Source: Serinicoccus sediminis (GTDB lineage Bacteria; Actinomycetota; Actinomycetes; Actinomycetales; Dermatophilaceae). From it: a stretch of DNA of 61,394 nt. How positions within the stretch are numbered: the stretch's first letter is position 1; every line of letters begins with the position of its first letter. The translations under genes and the position numbers were made by a program. Shown in pieces: positions 25,600 to 33,519 of the stretch. The notes below the pieces were generated by a model. The model saw only the letters and a program-made list of their open reading frames with translations, made no database searches and had not been told where the DNA came from. The stretch lies in the NCBI RefSeq assembly GCF_004153545.1, contig NZ_SDVA01000017.1, forward strand, positions 1 through 61,394, in the 5' to 3' direction.

Positions 25600-25765
25600 A
25601 TCGACCAGGCGTTGCGTCTCGGCACCTCCTGGTCGATCAGGCACAAAGGCAATGTGACGTGGTGGTGGGCACACCCCCCTGCGCGCCCGCCACGACCTCA
25701 TCGGAGGGGTTGCGTGCCTGGCGAGAAGGGCGCGTCGGCTGTCACGGGACCGACGCGCCCTTCCT
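25600..25765 (+). ncRNA. Candidate structured RNA with Trp-codon attenuator architecture and no downstream gene
   Basis: Elements in order: a perfect 10-bp stem ATCGACCAGG/CCTGGTCGAT (25600-25609 with 25628-25637), a closing stem CAGGCAC/GTGCCTG (25638-25644 with 25714-25720), and a 9-bp stem (one G-U) GTGGTGGGC/GCCCGCCAC (25662-25670 with 25685-25693) whose loop holds six C. Last comes a 13-bp terminator stem at 25726-25762. CGCGCCC (25682-25688) can alternatively pair with GGGCGCG (25728-25734), which would break both the third stem and the terminator. The 5' arm of the third stem encodes GTG-ACG-TGG-TGG-TGG-GCA-CAC, that is V-T-W-W-W-A-H, resembling the WWW leader peptides of Streptomyces trp attenuators as I remember them. 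Against this, the frame has no stop before the terminator, and no plus-strand gene follows for 2.6 kb. Confidence 0.5.
25726..25762 (+). terminator. 13-bp-stem terminator of the structured RNA
   Basis: AAGGGCGCGTCGG pairs perfectly with CCGACGCGCCCTT around an 11-base loop, followed by the mildly T-rich CCTTGTG. Confidence 0.7.
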
Positions 25766-25829
25766 TGTGCCCGGCCGTGCGGCCGCGAGCCCCCGGGCGG
25801 ATCAGGCCGAGGTGCGGGCGCGGCGGACT

Positions 25830-25866
25830 GTGCGCGATGGTGGCCCTCAGAGGGCCACGACCGCAC
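25830..25866. terminator. Hairpin between the structured RNA and pxpC
   Basis: The inner stem is GTGGCCCT-CAG-AGGGCCAC (25840-25858), with an outer GTGCG/CGCAC pairing. It lies 21 bp beyond the pxpC stop on the minus strand and probably ends that operon. Confidence 0.55.
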
Positions 25867-25886
25867 ACGCCAAGAGCCACCAGGGG

Positions 25887-26783
25887 TCAGGGACGAGCAG
25901 AGCCAGGCGTGGTCGGCTGGGCCCAGGTCAGCCGCAGCTCGGTCCCCGGGGCCAGCTGGCTGAGCCGGTCCATGTCCGCGGGGTCCACGACGGCGACGAC
26001 GGGGTAGCCGCCGGTCACCGGGTGGTCGGGCCCGAAGACCACCGGCTGTCCGTCAGCGGGGACCTGCACGCACCCCCGCACCATGGGCTCGCTGGCGAGC
26101 TCGCGGTCGCGGTATGCCGGTGCCCGGGTCAGCGCCGGACCGGTCAGCCGGGTGCCCACCCGGTCGGTGCGGTCGCTGACCGTCCAGTCCTGGGTCGTCA
26201 ACGCCTGGAGGTCCTCCAGCCAGTCGGTCCGCGGGCCGGGGGTGAGGCGCAGGGTCGTCACGTCGGGCCGGTCGACCGTGGGCGCCACCTGGTCGACCGT
26301 GGGGGCCGTCGACGGCGCCGGGCCCACCTGCAGGACGTCACCGGGACCCACGGGCTCAGGGCCGAGCCCGGACAGGGTGTCCCGGCTGCGCGAGCCCAGG
26401 ACCGACGGCACGTCCAGCCCACCCCGCACCGCGAGGTAGGTGCGCAGGCCGACCGTCGGCGACGGCGGGGCGAGCTGCAGGGTCTGGCCGTCCTCGAGCC
26501 GCACCGGAGCACCCCACGCGACGTCCCGCCCGTCGACCGTGACCGCGCCCGGGGCGCCGGTGACCGCGACGGTCACCGCTCCGCGGGCCCGCAGCGTGCA
26601 CCCGCCCATCAGCACCTCCAGGCCGGCGAGCGCCTCGTCCTGCGCCAGCAGCCGGGCCCCGAGGCGGTGCGCGCCGCGGTCGGCCGCACCGGACCGGCCC
26701 ACCCCGAGGGCCGCCAGACCGGGGCGGCCGAGGTCCTGCACCAGGACCTGCGGGCCGACCTCGAGGATCTCCAGCGCCGCCAT
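25887..26783 (-). CDS. pxpC: 5-oxoprolinase subunit C (carboxyltransferase-like, KipA family) (298 aa)
   Basis: The protein follows the biotin-dependent carboxyltransferase-like domain 2 family from end to end: LEVGPQVLVQDLGRPGLAAL at the start, RSGAADRGAHRLGARLL, LRTYLAVRGGLDVPSVLGSR and the final VFGPDHPVTGGYPVVAVVDP. Together with PxpA and PxpB it forms the bacterial ATP-dependent 5-oxoprolinase that opens pyroglutamate, a damage product of glutamine and glutamate, to glutamate. ATG 26783 overlaps the pxpB stop by ATGA. The order pxpA-pxpB-pxpC is the usual one. A hairpin at 25830-25866 follows. Confidence 0.9.
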   Translation of the reverse strand: MAALEILEVGPQVLVQDLGRPGLAALGVGRSGAADRGAHRLGARLLAQDEALAGLEVLMGGCTLRARGAVTVAVTGAPGAVTVDGRDVAWGAPVRLEDGQTLQLAPPSPTVGLRTYLAVRGGLDVPSVLGSRSRDTLSGLGPEPVGPGDVLQVGPAPSTAPTVDQVAPTVDRPDVTTLRLTPGPRTDWLEDLQALTTQDWTVSDRTDRVGTRLTGPALTRAPAYRDRELASEPMVRGCVQVPADGQPVVFGPDHPVTGGYPVVAVVDPADMDRLSQLAPGTELRLTWAQPTTPGSARP

Positions 26784-27511
26784 CAGACCGCCTCGAAGCG
26801 CACGACCGCGCCCGGTCGCAGGAGTGCCGGAGGGTCGCGGTCGACGTCCCACAGGGTCAGGTCGGTGCGCCCGATGAGCTGCCAGCCGCCCGGTGAGGAC
26901 CGGGGGTAGATGCCGCCGAACTCGCCCGCCAGCCCGACCGACCCGGCCGGGACCCTGCTGCGCGGGGTGTCGCGGCGCGGCACGTGCAGCCGAGGGTCGC
27001 CGCCGACGAGGTAGGCGAAACCGGGCGCGAAGCCGATGAACCCCACCCGCCAGGTGGAGCCGGTGTGCGCCCGCACCACCTCGGCCTCGTCCAGTCCGGT
27101 CAGCCGCGCCACCTCGGCCAGGTCGGCGCCGTCGTAGGTGACGGGCACGACGACCACGTCGTCGCTGCCGGCCTCGGCTGCGTCGGCACCCGGGGCATCC
27201 GCGCCGGTGGCGTCGGCGTCCGCGCCGGTGGCGTCGGTGGCGTCGGGGCTCGGGGCGTCTGCGGTGCGGGGTAGCCCGGCCGCCAGGCCTTCCGCGAGCG
27301 CGGCCACCCCCTCGCGCACCCGGGGCAGGTCCGCCTCGCCGGCGACCCGCAGGAGCAGGGTGTAGGCGGCGGGGACGACCTCGACGACCGCCTCGGTCCA
27401 CCGGGGCGCCCGCTCGGGCCGCAGGGCGTCCGCGAGCGCCAGCACCTCCTCGGTGCCGGCCACCTCGACGAGGACGGCCTCCCGGCCCATCGGGAGCAGC
27501 GTGACCTCCAT
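26783..27511 (-). CDS. pxpB: 5-oxoprolinase subunit B (KipI family) with a low-complexity insertion (242 aa)
   Basis: The two halves of the KipI/PxpB fold are clear: an N-terminal domain (MEVTLLPMGREAVLVEV...) and a C-terminal domain with RVGFIGFAPGFAYLVGGDP, PRRDTPRSRVPAGSVGLAGE and YPRSSPGGWQLIGRTDL, the strongest family signatures. Between them, residues about 82-116 are an Ala/Asp/Gly-rich linker (ADATGADAPGADAAEAG) encoded partly by a 21-bp tandem repeat. Linkers of this kind are unusual for the family. The ATG at 27511 has TGAGG upstream and lies 7 bp after the pxpA stop. Confidence 0.88.
   Translation of the reverse strand: MEVTLLPMGREAVLVEVAGTEEVLALADALRPERAPRWTEAVVEVVPAAYTLLLRVAGEADLPRVREGVAALAEGLAAGLPRTADAPSPDATDATGADADATGADAPGADAAEAGSDDVVVVPVTYDGADLAEVARLTGLDEAEVVRAHTGSTWRVGFIGFAPGFAYLVGGDPRLHVPRRDTPRSRVPAGSVGLAGEFGGIYPRSSPGGWQLIGRTDLTLWDVDRDPPALLRPGAVVRFEAV
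27198..27239 (-). repeat. pxpB: 21-bp in-frame tandem repeat in the pxpB linker
   Basis: Two adjacent units (27198-27218, 27219-27239) differ at one base, and a partial GGCGTCGG copy follows. Being a multiple of 3 it lengthens the linker without a frameshift. It looks like slippage expansion. Confidence 0.7.
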
Positions 27512-27518
27512 CAGGACC

Positions 27519-28277
27519 TCATCGGGTGAAGGCCACCAGCTCGACCCCGTCGGACTCCAGCGCGGACCGCACCGCGCGGGCCATGGCGACCGCCCCCGGG
27601 GAGTCGCCGTGGGTGCAGATGGAGGCGGCCCGCACCGGCACGTCGGTGCCGTCCACCGCCTCGACCACGCCCTCCCTGACCAGCCGGAGCATCCGGGCGG
27701 CCACGGCGTCCGGGTCGTGCAGGACCGCGCCGTCGGCGGAGCGGGGCACCAAGGTGGCGTCGGGGAGGTAGCCGCGGTCGGCGAACGCCTCGGCGACCAC
27801 CTGCACCCCGGCCTCCTCCGCCAGCCGGGACACGAGCGAGCCCTCCTGATGCAGGAGCGGGAGCGTGGCGTCATACCGGGAGAGGGCGCTCACCAGCGCG
27901 TGCGCCTGCCCCTCGTGCCGTCCGACCGCGTGGTAGAGCGCACCGTGCGGCTTGAGATAGGACACCCGCGTCCCGGCGACACGGCACAGGGCCTCCAGCG
28001 CACCGAGCTGGTAGAGCACGTCGGCCTCGAGGTCGGCCGGGTCGGCGTCGACGAAGCGGCGCCCGAAGCCCGCGAGGTCGCGGTAGGACACCTGAGCACC
28101 CACGGCCACCCCGCGGTCGGCCGCCGCGGCGACCGTCCGCTCCAGCGTGCGGGCGTCCCCGGCGTGGAAGCCGCAGGCGACGTTGGCGCTGGTGACGACC
28201 TCGAGCATGGCGTCGTCGTCCCCCAGGGTCCACGTCCCGAAGGACTCCCCGAGGTCGGCGTTGAGGTCGATCCGCAT
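27519..28277 (-). CDS. pxpA: 5-oxoprolinase subunit A (LamB/YcsF family) (252 aa)
   Basis: The sequence opens with IDLNADLGESFGTWTLGDDD, the signature of the LamB/YcsF family, and continues with SANVACGFHAGDARTLERTV, RVSYLKPHGALYHAV and AASICTHGDSPGAVAMARAV, all typical of PxpA. The length of 252 aa is exact for the family. PxpA is the subunit that binds 5-oxoproline for cleavage. The ATG at 28277 is preceded 7 bases upstream by the -10 box TAGGGT, predicting a leaderless pxpABC transcript. It diverges from the sensor kinase at 28409. Confidence 0.92.
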   Translation of the reverse strand: MRIDLNADLGESFGTWTLGDDDAMLEVVTSANVACGFHAGDARTLERTVAAAADRGVAVGAQVSYRDLAGFGRRFVDADPADLEADVLYQLGALEALCRVAGTRVSYLKPHGALYHAVGRHEGQAHALVSALSRYDATLPLLHQEGSLVSRLAEEAGVQVVAEAFADRGYLPDATLVPRSADGAVLHDPDAVAARMLRLVREGVVEAVDGTDVPVRAASICTHGDSPGAVAMARAVRSALESDGVELVAFTR

Positions 28278-28284
28278 ACCCACC

Positions 28285-28290
28285 ACCCTA
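28285..28290 (-). promoter_or_regulatory. -10 box TAGGGT of pxpABC (leaderless)
   Basis: ACCCTA on the plus strand reads TAGGGT on the minus strand and ends 7 bases before ATG 28277. Confidence 0.5.
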
Positions 28291-28395
28291 GGGCGAGGCC
28301 GGCCCGCGCACCGTCCCACCGCACTCCCGCCGCCCGGGGGGTATCCCCCCGGCAGGCCGGGGGAGCGCCACCTGCCGGCGCACCGCGGTCCTGGC

Positions 28396-28401
28396 TACCG
28401 T
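28396..28401 (+). promoter_or_regulatory. -10 box TACCGT of the sensor kinase operon (leaderless)
   Basis: TACCGT ends 7 bases before ATG 28409, which has no Shine-Dalgarno. The box faces the pxpABC promoter about 105 bp away. Confidence 0.5.
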
Positions 28402-28408
28402 TGGCCCC

Positions 28409-29836
28409 ATGACCAGCCTGTCCATGGCCCCCGGCTCCACCGTCGGTGGCGCGGAGGGGATGCCCCGCCTCGTGGGCGGCCCGCACGAGTCCGCCCAGGA
28501 CGACGTCCCGTCCCTCCCGGGGCGAGGCGACCCACGACCCGTCGCACGCGGACTCGGCCACGTGCCCGCCCGGCTCGCCGACCACTGGTGGACCGTCTGC
28601 TACCTGCTGACCAGCCTGGTCACGGCGGTCGCCGCCCTGGCGCTGGCCGCACTGGCCGTCGGTGGCTTCTTCGCGGTGCTGGGGGCCGGGGTCGGGGTGC
28701 TGCTGCTCGTGCCCGCGATCTGGGGGTCCTACGGGCTGTCCGTCCTGGAGCGGCACCGCATCGCCGCCTTCCTCGGCCTCGACATCGGCGAGCGCGCCCC
28801 GTCCACCGCCCCGACCTGGCGACGGGCCCTGGGGCTGGACGAGCGGCGGCTGCGCGCCCTCGGCTGGGTGGGCCTGCACGGGCTGTGGGGGCTCATCGCC
28901 GGCGCCCTCACCCTCACCCTCCTCGTCCAGGGCCTGCTGCTGGCGAGCCTGCCGCTGTGGGGACCGGTCGCCGGCGGGGTCACCGTCCTCGGGACCTTCC
29001 GCGTCGAGTCCTTCGGCGGTATGACGCTCGCCTGGCTGGTCGGTCTCGTCCTCGTCGCCGGGGTGCCGTGGGTCGCGCGCGGCCTGGCGAGCGTCGACGT
29101 CGTGCTGGCGCGGTGGCTCGTCGGGGAGGACCCGCAGGCCCAGCTGCGCCGGATGAGCGAGCGGGTCGACACCCTCACCACCACCCGCGAGGACACCCTG
29201 GACTCGGTCGAGGCCGAGCGCCGGCGGATCGAGCGGGACCTGCACGACGGCCCCCAGCAGCGCCTCGTCTCGGTGGCCATGACCCTGGGTCTGGCCCGGG
29301 ACGCCCTCGACCGCAACCCGGACGACCCGGAGGCCGCCCGGCGGGTCCGTGCGCTGCTCGACGAGGCGCATTCGTCGAGCAAGGAGGCGATCACCGAGAT
29401 GCGCCAGGTGGCGCGGGGCATCGTGCCGCCCATCCTCACCGACCGCGGGCTGGACGCGGCGGTGTCCGCGCTCGCGGCCCGCAGCCCGGTGCCCGTCACC
29501 GTCACCAGCCGGCTGCCGGCGGGCCGGCTGGACCCGACGGTCGAGGCCATCGCCTACTTCTCCGTCTCCGAGGCGCTCACCAACGTCGCCAAGCACGCCC
29601 GGGCCACCCGGGCCGGGGTCGAGCTCGGCACCGCCCGCGGTCTGGACGGCGACCTGCTCGCGATCACGGTCACGGACGACGGGGCGGGCGGCGCGGTCGT
29701 CGGCGGCGGCAGCGGTCTGACCGGGCTGCGCCAGCGCGTGGGCGCCGTCGACGGCGAGCTGCACGTGCACTCCCCCGTCGGCACCGGCACCACCGTCGCG
29801 ATCACCCTCCCGCTGCGCACCCGGGGCATGCGATGA
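28409..29836 (+). CDS. NarL-type two-component sensor histidine kinase (475 aa)
   Basis: An N-terminal region with several hydrophobic segments (WWTVCYLLTSLVTAVAALAL, FFAVLGAGVGVLLLVPAIWG, GLIAGALTLTLLVQGLLLAS, TLAWLVGLVLVAGVPWVARG) anchors the protein with little extracellular sequence. The HisKA_3 box RRRIERDLHDGPQQRLVSVA carries the phospho-accepting His near residue 279. The ATPase has VSEALTNVAKHARAT (N box) and VTDDGAGGA and GSGLTGLRQRV (G boxes). It resembles LiaS/DesK-like envelope-stress kinases in having a compact intramembrane sensor. Its response regulator overlaps by ATGA. A leaderless start at 28409 is supported by a -10 box. Confidence 0.9.
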   Translation: MTSLSMAPGSTVGGAEGMPRLVGGPHESAQDDVPSLPGRGDPRPVARGLGHVPARLADHWWTVCYLLTSLVTAVAALALAALAVGGFFAVLGAGVGVLLLVPAIWGSYGLSVLERHRIAAFLGLDIGERAPSTAPTWRRALGLDERRLRALGWVGLHGLWGLIAGALTLTLLVQGLLLASLPLWGPVAGGVTVLGTFRVESFGGMTLAWLVGLVLVAGVPWVARGLASVDVVLARWLVGEDPQAQLRRMSERVDTLTTTREDTLDSVEAERRRIERDLHDGPQQRLVSVAMTLGLARDALDRNPDDPEAARRVRALLDEAHSSSKEAITEMRQVARGIVPPILTDRGLDAAVSALAARSPVPVTVTSRLPAGRLDPTVEAIAYFSVSEALTNVAKHARATRAGVELGTARGLDGDLLAITVTDDGAGGAVVGGGSGLTGLRQRVGAVDGELHVHSPVGTGTTVAITLPLRTRGMR

Positions 29837-30537
29837 GCACGAGCACCCCCGCGACGAGCGCACCCGGCACCGAGGCGCCGCTGCGGGTGATCCTGGCCGA
29901 GGACTCGGTGCTGCTGCGGGACGGGATCGTCCGGCTCCTCGGGGCGACGGGCTTCGACGTCGTCGACGCGTGCCCGGACGCCGAGACCTTCGCCCGCTCG
30001 GTGCGCGAGCACCGACCCGACCTGGTCGTGGTCGACGTGCGGATGCCGCCGACCTTCACCGCGGAGGGCCTGATGGCCGCGCTCGCCGTCCGCGCCGAGC
30101 TGCCCGACGTCGCCGTGGTGGTGCTGAGCCAGTACGTCGAGGAGCGCTACGCCACCGAGCTGCTGGCCGGGCGGCCGCGCGGCGTGGGCTACCTGCTCAA
30201 GGACCGGGTCGCCGACACCAGCGACTTCGTCGAGGCGCTGCGCACGGTCGCCGCGGGCGGCACCGCGCTGGATCCCGAGGTGGTCTCCCAGCTCATGTCG
30301 CGGGCGCGCAACGTCGACCCGCTCGAGCGGCTCACCCCCCGGGAGCGCGACGTCATGCGGCTCATGGCGCAGGGCCGCACCAACAGCGCCATCAGCCGTG
30401 AGCTGTTCATCGGCGAGGGCGCGGTGGAGAAGAACGTCTCCTCGATCTTCGCCAAGCTCGACCTGCCGCCGACCGACGACGACCACCGGCGGGTGCTCGC
30501 CGTCCTGCAGTGGCTCGAGCACGGGGAGGGCGGGTGA
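29833..30537 (+). CDS. NarL/FixJ-type response regulator (234 aa)
   Basis: The receiver domain starts LRVILAEDSVLLRDGIVRLL (acidic pocket Glu/Asp), with the phospho-acceptor Asp in DLVVVDVRMPPTFT near residue 62 and the conserved Lys in GYLLKDRVAD. The C-terminal LuxR-type helix-turn-helix reads LTPRERDVMRLMAQGRTNSA. A 12-residue Thr/Ser/Ala leader precedes the receiver. ATG 29833 overlaps the kinase stop (ATGA), so the two are co-translated. The probable target is the operon itself and the linked surface-repeat protein, by analogy with LiaR-like systems; this is inference. Confidence 0.92.
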   Translation: MSTSTPATSAPGTEAPLRVILAEDSVLLRDGIVRLLGATGFDVVDACPDAETFARSVREHRPDLVVVDVRMPPTFTAEGLMAALAVRAELPDVAVVVLSQYVEERYATELLAGRPRGVGYLLKDRVADTSDFVEALRTVAAGGTALDPEVVSQLMSRARNVDPLERLTPRERDVMRLMAQGRTNSAISRELFIGEGAVEKNVSSIFAKLDLPPTDDDHRRVLAVLQWLEHGEGG

Positions 30538-31304
30538 GCGCCCCCGACCCGCGCGCCGCCCGGGTGCAGGCGCGCGCGGTCCGCGAGCGGGCGCCATACC
30601 CGGTGCTCCGGGGCGTCGGCGCCGTGGTGAGCGTCCTGCTCCTCGGTGCCGGGGTGCTCGGCACGGCTCCGTCGCTCATGACCCAGGAGCGCTCGGACAG
30701 CACCCCGCTCCCCGAGGACCTCACCCGGCTGGTCCTCGAGGCGCCCCGCGGCGACGTGGAGGTGCGCGAGCTGCGCGCCGGCGAGGCGCCCCGGGTCGAC
30801 ACGACGACGACGTGGACGCTCAACCGTCCCAAGCTGGTCGTCCGCGAGGACGACGGCACCGTCCGCCTCGACGCGCCGTGCACCGGCGGCAACCTCGGCG
30901 TCTGCTCCCAGGACGTGGCCGTCTGGGTGCCGCCGGGGACGACGCTGGACATCGACGGCACCTTCGGCGACATCGACGTCTCGACCACCGGGGACGTCCA
31001 GGTCGAGCTCACCGGCGGTGACGTCAGCCTGTCGGGCTCGCCGCAGCGGGCCGAGGTGCGCAGCACCCTCGGAGACGTGACCATCGACCACACGGGCACC
31101 GAGCCGCCGGAGCTGCTCCGGGTGCGCACCACCCTGGGCGACGTGGAGGTCCTGGTGCCGGACGCGCCGGGGTATGCCGTGACCGCGTCGAGCAGGCAGG
31201 GCGACCGTCAGGTACGGGTCGACCGCGACGCCGACTCCCCCTTCGTCGTCGACGTCGAGACCACGCTCGGGGACATCGACGTCGCCCCGTCACCGGCGCC
31301 CTGA
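30534..31304 (+). CDS. Membrane-anchored beta-repeat protein, DUF4097/adhesin-like (256 aa)
   Basis: GTG 30534 overlaps the regulator stop (GTGA). One membrane segment (VLRGVGAVVSVLLLGAGVLG, residues 22-41) anchors it. The outer part repeats a short strand pattern: GDVEVREL, GDIDVSTTGDVQVELTGGDV, STLGDVTIDH, TTLGDVEVLV and TTLGDIDVAP. This is the stacking beta-helix pattern of the DUF4097 putative-adhesin family. A lone disulfide is possible between DAPCTGG and GVCSQD. Lying third in a two-component operon, it could be a sensed or regulated envelope component, as LiaF-like proteins with such domains are in other bacteria. Exact function is unknown. Confidence 0.75.
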   Translation: MSAPDPRAARVQARAVRERAPYPVLRGVGAVVSVLLLGAGVLGTAPSLMTQERSDSTPLPEDLTRLVLEAPRGDVEVRELRAGEAPRVDTTTTWTLNRPKLVVREDDGTVRLDAPCTGGNLGVCSQDVAVWVPPGTTLDIDGTFGDIDVSTTGDVQVELTGGDVSLSGSPQRAEVRSTLGDVTIDHTGTEPPELLRVRTTLGDVEVLVPDAPGYAVTASSRQGDRQVRVDRDADSPFVVDVETTLGDIDVAPSPAP

Positions 31305-31380
31305 AGGGGCCTCGGCGGCCCGGTGGCGAGACCCTCGGGCGTGGAGGTGTCGCCCGGCGGGAAGCGGCAGACCTGTGTTT

Positions 31381-31425
31381 CACGTGGCACGTGTGACGGA
31401 CGTGACGCGAGATCTCCGATACATT
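31381..31425 (+). promoter_or_regulatory. cstA promoter with two CACGTG boxes
   Basis: CACGTG occurs at 31381-31386 and 31388-31393, forming the near-dyad TCACGTGGCACGTGTGA. TACATT at 31420-31425 is a good -10, giving a start near 31432 and a ~31-base leader with GGAG before the ATG. A CRP/GlxR-type regulator would suit a carbon-starvation gene, but the dyad does not match its consensus well. Confidence 0.4.
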
Positions 31426-31462
31426 GACGGGGCCAGGAGCCGCGCCGTCAACGGAGACCGCC

Positions 31463-33202
31463 ATGAACTCGCTCGTCCTCGCCCTCATCGGGGGCATCAT
31501 GATCCTGGCCGGGTACGCGCTCTACTCGCGCTTCCTGGCCACCAGGATCTACGCCCTCGACGACGCCCGGACCACCCCGGCGCACCAGCTCGAGGACGGG
31601 GTCGACTACGTCCCCACCAACAAGTACGTCCTGTGGGGGCACCACTTCACCTCGGTCGCCGGGGCCGCCCCGATCGTCGGGCCGGCCATCGCGGTGATCT
31701 GGGGCTGGCTGCCCGCCTTCCTCTGGGTGACCATCGGCACCGTCTTCTTCGCCGGCATGCACGACCTGGGCGCCCTGTGGGCCTCGGTCCGCAACAAGGG
31801 CCAGTCGATGGGGGCGCTGTCCGGCCGCTACATCGGCAGCCGCGGCCGCAACCTCTTCCTCGTCGTCATCTTCCTGCTCCTGCTCATGGTCAACGCGGCC
31901 TTCGCGGTCGTCATCGCCGGCCTGCTGGTCAGCACCCCCACCGCGGTCATCCCGACCTGGGGCGCGCTGCTCGTGGCGCTCCTCGTCGGGCAGGCGATCT
32001 ACCGGCTGCGCTGGAGCCTGCCGCTGGTCTCGGTCGTCGGCGTCGTGGCGCTGTACGCCCTCATCTGGATCGGCGACCAGGTGCCGCTCGCGCTCCCGGA
32101 GACGGTCGCCGGGCTGCCCGCCAACGCAGTCTGGATCATCCTGCTCTTCGTCTACGCCGGCATCGCCTCGATGCTGCCCGTCTGGGTCCTGCTGCAGCCG
32201 CGTGACTACATCAACGGACTGCAGCTGTTCATCGCCCTGGGCATCCTCTACGGCTCGGTGCTGATCGCCCGCCCGGAGATCGTCGCGCCGGCCGTCAACG
32301 GCAACGTCCCCGAGGGCACCCCCTCGATCGTGCCGCTGCTCTTCGTCACCATCGCCTGCGGCGCCATCTCCGGCTTCCACGGCATGGTCAGCTCCGGCAC
32401 GAGCTCCAAGCAGCTGGACAAGGAGAGCGACGCCCGGTTCGTCGGCTACTTCGGGGCCGTCGGCGAGGGCCTGCTGGCGCTCGGCGCCATCATCGCGGCC
32501 ACCGCGGGCTTCCAGACGCTCGCCGCCTGGGAGGAGGTCTACTCGGCCTTCGGCCAGGGCAGCGTCGGGGCCTTCGTCTCCGGCGGCGGGGCCATCGTCG
32601 AGAGCGGGCTCGGCCTGCCGCAGTCGCTGTCGGCGACCATCCTCGCGACGACGGCGATCCTCTTCGCGGCGACCACGATGGACACCGGCGTCCGGCTGCA
32701 GCGCTTCGTCGTGCAGGAGATCGGCGAGATCACCGGTGTCCGGCTGGGCAAGGGCGTCGCGACCCTGGTCGCCGTCGGCGTCGCGCTGGCGCTCACCTTC
32801 GGCGCCGGTGTGGACGGCTCGGGCGGCATGCTCATCTGGCCGCTCTTCGGCACCACCAACCAGCTGCTCGCCGGGCTGACCCTGTCGATCGTGGCGATCA
32901 TGCTGCTGCGCCGCGGCCGGACCGCCCTGCCGGCGCTCATCCCGCTGGCCTTCGTCGGCGTCATGACGCTCTACGCCCTCTTCATCCAGCTCGGCACCTT
33001 CTGGTCGGAGGGCAACTGGCTGCTGCTCGTCCTCGACATCGTCATCCTCGTCGCCTCGCTCTGGGTGATGGTCGAGGCGCTCGGCGCGATGCGCAAGGCC
33101 CGCGACTACCAGGGTGACGACGACGCCGAGCTCGAGCAGCTCTCCGCCGCCGAGGTGGCCGCCTCCGGCGACACCCGCCCGACCCGGTCCGACGAGAGCT
33201 GA
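31463..33202 (+). CDS. cstA: CstA family carbon-starvation / pyruvate transporter (579 aa)
   Basis: The sequence is a clear CstA: LIGGIMILAGYALYSRFLAT, PTNKYVLWGHHFTSVAGAAP (very conserved), GPAIAVIWGWLPAFLWVTIG, FLLLLMVNAAFAVVIAG and ISGFHGMVSSGTSSKQLDKE. About 15 hydrophobic segments span the chain. Family members (CstA, BtsT) import pyruvate, and peptide uptake was the older proposal. At 579 aa it matches the shorter form. ATG 31463 has GGAG 7 bases upstream. The next gene is a small protein ending in Cys-Cys, a layout like E. coli cstA-ybdD. Confidence 0.92.
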   Translation: MNSLVLALIGGIMILAGYALYSRFLATRIYALDDARTTPAHQLEDGVDYVPTNKYVLWGHHFTSVAGAAPIVGPAIAVIWGWLPAFLWVTIGTVFFAGMHDLGALWASVRNKGQSMGALSGRYIGSRGRNLFLVVIFLLLLMVNAAFAVVIAGLLVSTPTAVIPTWGALLVALLVGQAIYRLRWSLPLVSVVGVVALYALIWIGDQVPLALPETVAGLPANAVWIILLFVYAGIASMLPVWVLLQPRDYINGLQLFIALGILYGSVLIARPEIVAPAVNGNVPEGTPSIVPLLFVTIACGAISGFHGMVSSGTSSKQLDKESDARFVGYFGAVGEGLLALGAIIAATAGFQTLAAWEEVYSAFGQGSVGAFVSGGGAIVESGLGLPQSLSATILATTAILFAATTMDTGVRLQRFVVQEIGEITGVRLGKGVATLVAVGVALALTFGAGVDGSGGMLIWPLFGTTNQLLAGLTLSIVAIMLLRRGRTALPALIPLAFVGVMTLYALFIQLGTFWSEGNWLLLVLDIVILVASLWVMVEALGAMRKARDYQGDDDAELEQLSAAEVAASGDTRPTRSDES

Positions 33203-33209
33203 CCCGGCC

Positions 33210-33215
33210 TAGGGT
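33210..33215 (+). promoter_or_regulatory. -10 box TAGGGT before the cory-CC-star gene (leaderless)
   Basis: TAGGGT ends 6 bases before ATG 33222 and lies just after the cstA stop, so this gene pair may have its own transcript besides read-through. Confidence 0.45.
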
Positions 33216-33221
33216 GGGGCG

Positions 33222-33506
33222 ATGAGCGACGGCGCGCAGCACCCCTCGCCCACCGGGCGTCTCCGGGCGGCGGCCGGGGTGCTGCGGGACGTCTTCTCCG
33301 GGCCCTACGCCCGCACCTTCGCCCGGGCGCAGCAGGACGAGGACGACCTCTTCATGGTCGTCGTCATGGCCGAGGCGCTCGGTGTGCCCAACCCGGCGAG
33401 CTACTACACCGTCGAGCTGCTGCCGGTGGTCTACGACCAGGTGCACGACTGGCACCGGCGGATGGGCCTGGACCGCAGCCCCCTGGACCACTTCTCGTGC
33501 TGCTGA
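33222..33506 (+). CDS. cory-CC-star family small protein (94 aa)
   Basis: The protein is mostly helical ([60 protein letters not shown]) and ends in HFSCC directly before the stop. The terminal Cys-Cys is the feature that gives the cory-CC-star family its name, and partners of this family are often ArsA-type ATPases, as here. It is also reminiscent of YbdD/YjiX, the small proteins next to cstA in Enterobacteria that end in Cys-Cys. The biochemical role is unknown; the Cys pair could bind metal. The name is recalled, not searched. Confidence 0.65.
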   Translation: MSDGAQHPSPTGRLRAAAGVLRDVFSGPYARTFARAQQDEDDLFMVVVMAEALGVPNPASYYTVELLPVVYDQVHDWHRRMGLDRSPLDHFSCC

Positions 33507-33519
33507 CCCGGGGCCGGGC

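Noticed and set aside
25662-25693. Six-C loop suggesting an actinobacterial 6C RNA
   Set aside because: 6C RNAs have two stem-loops each with a C6 run; only one occurs here, and the Trp-codon attenuator pairing explains the region better.
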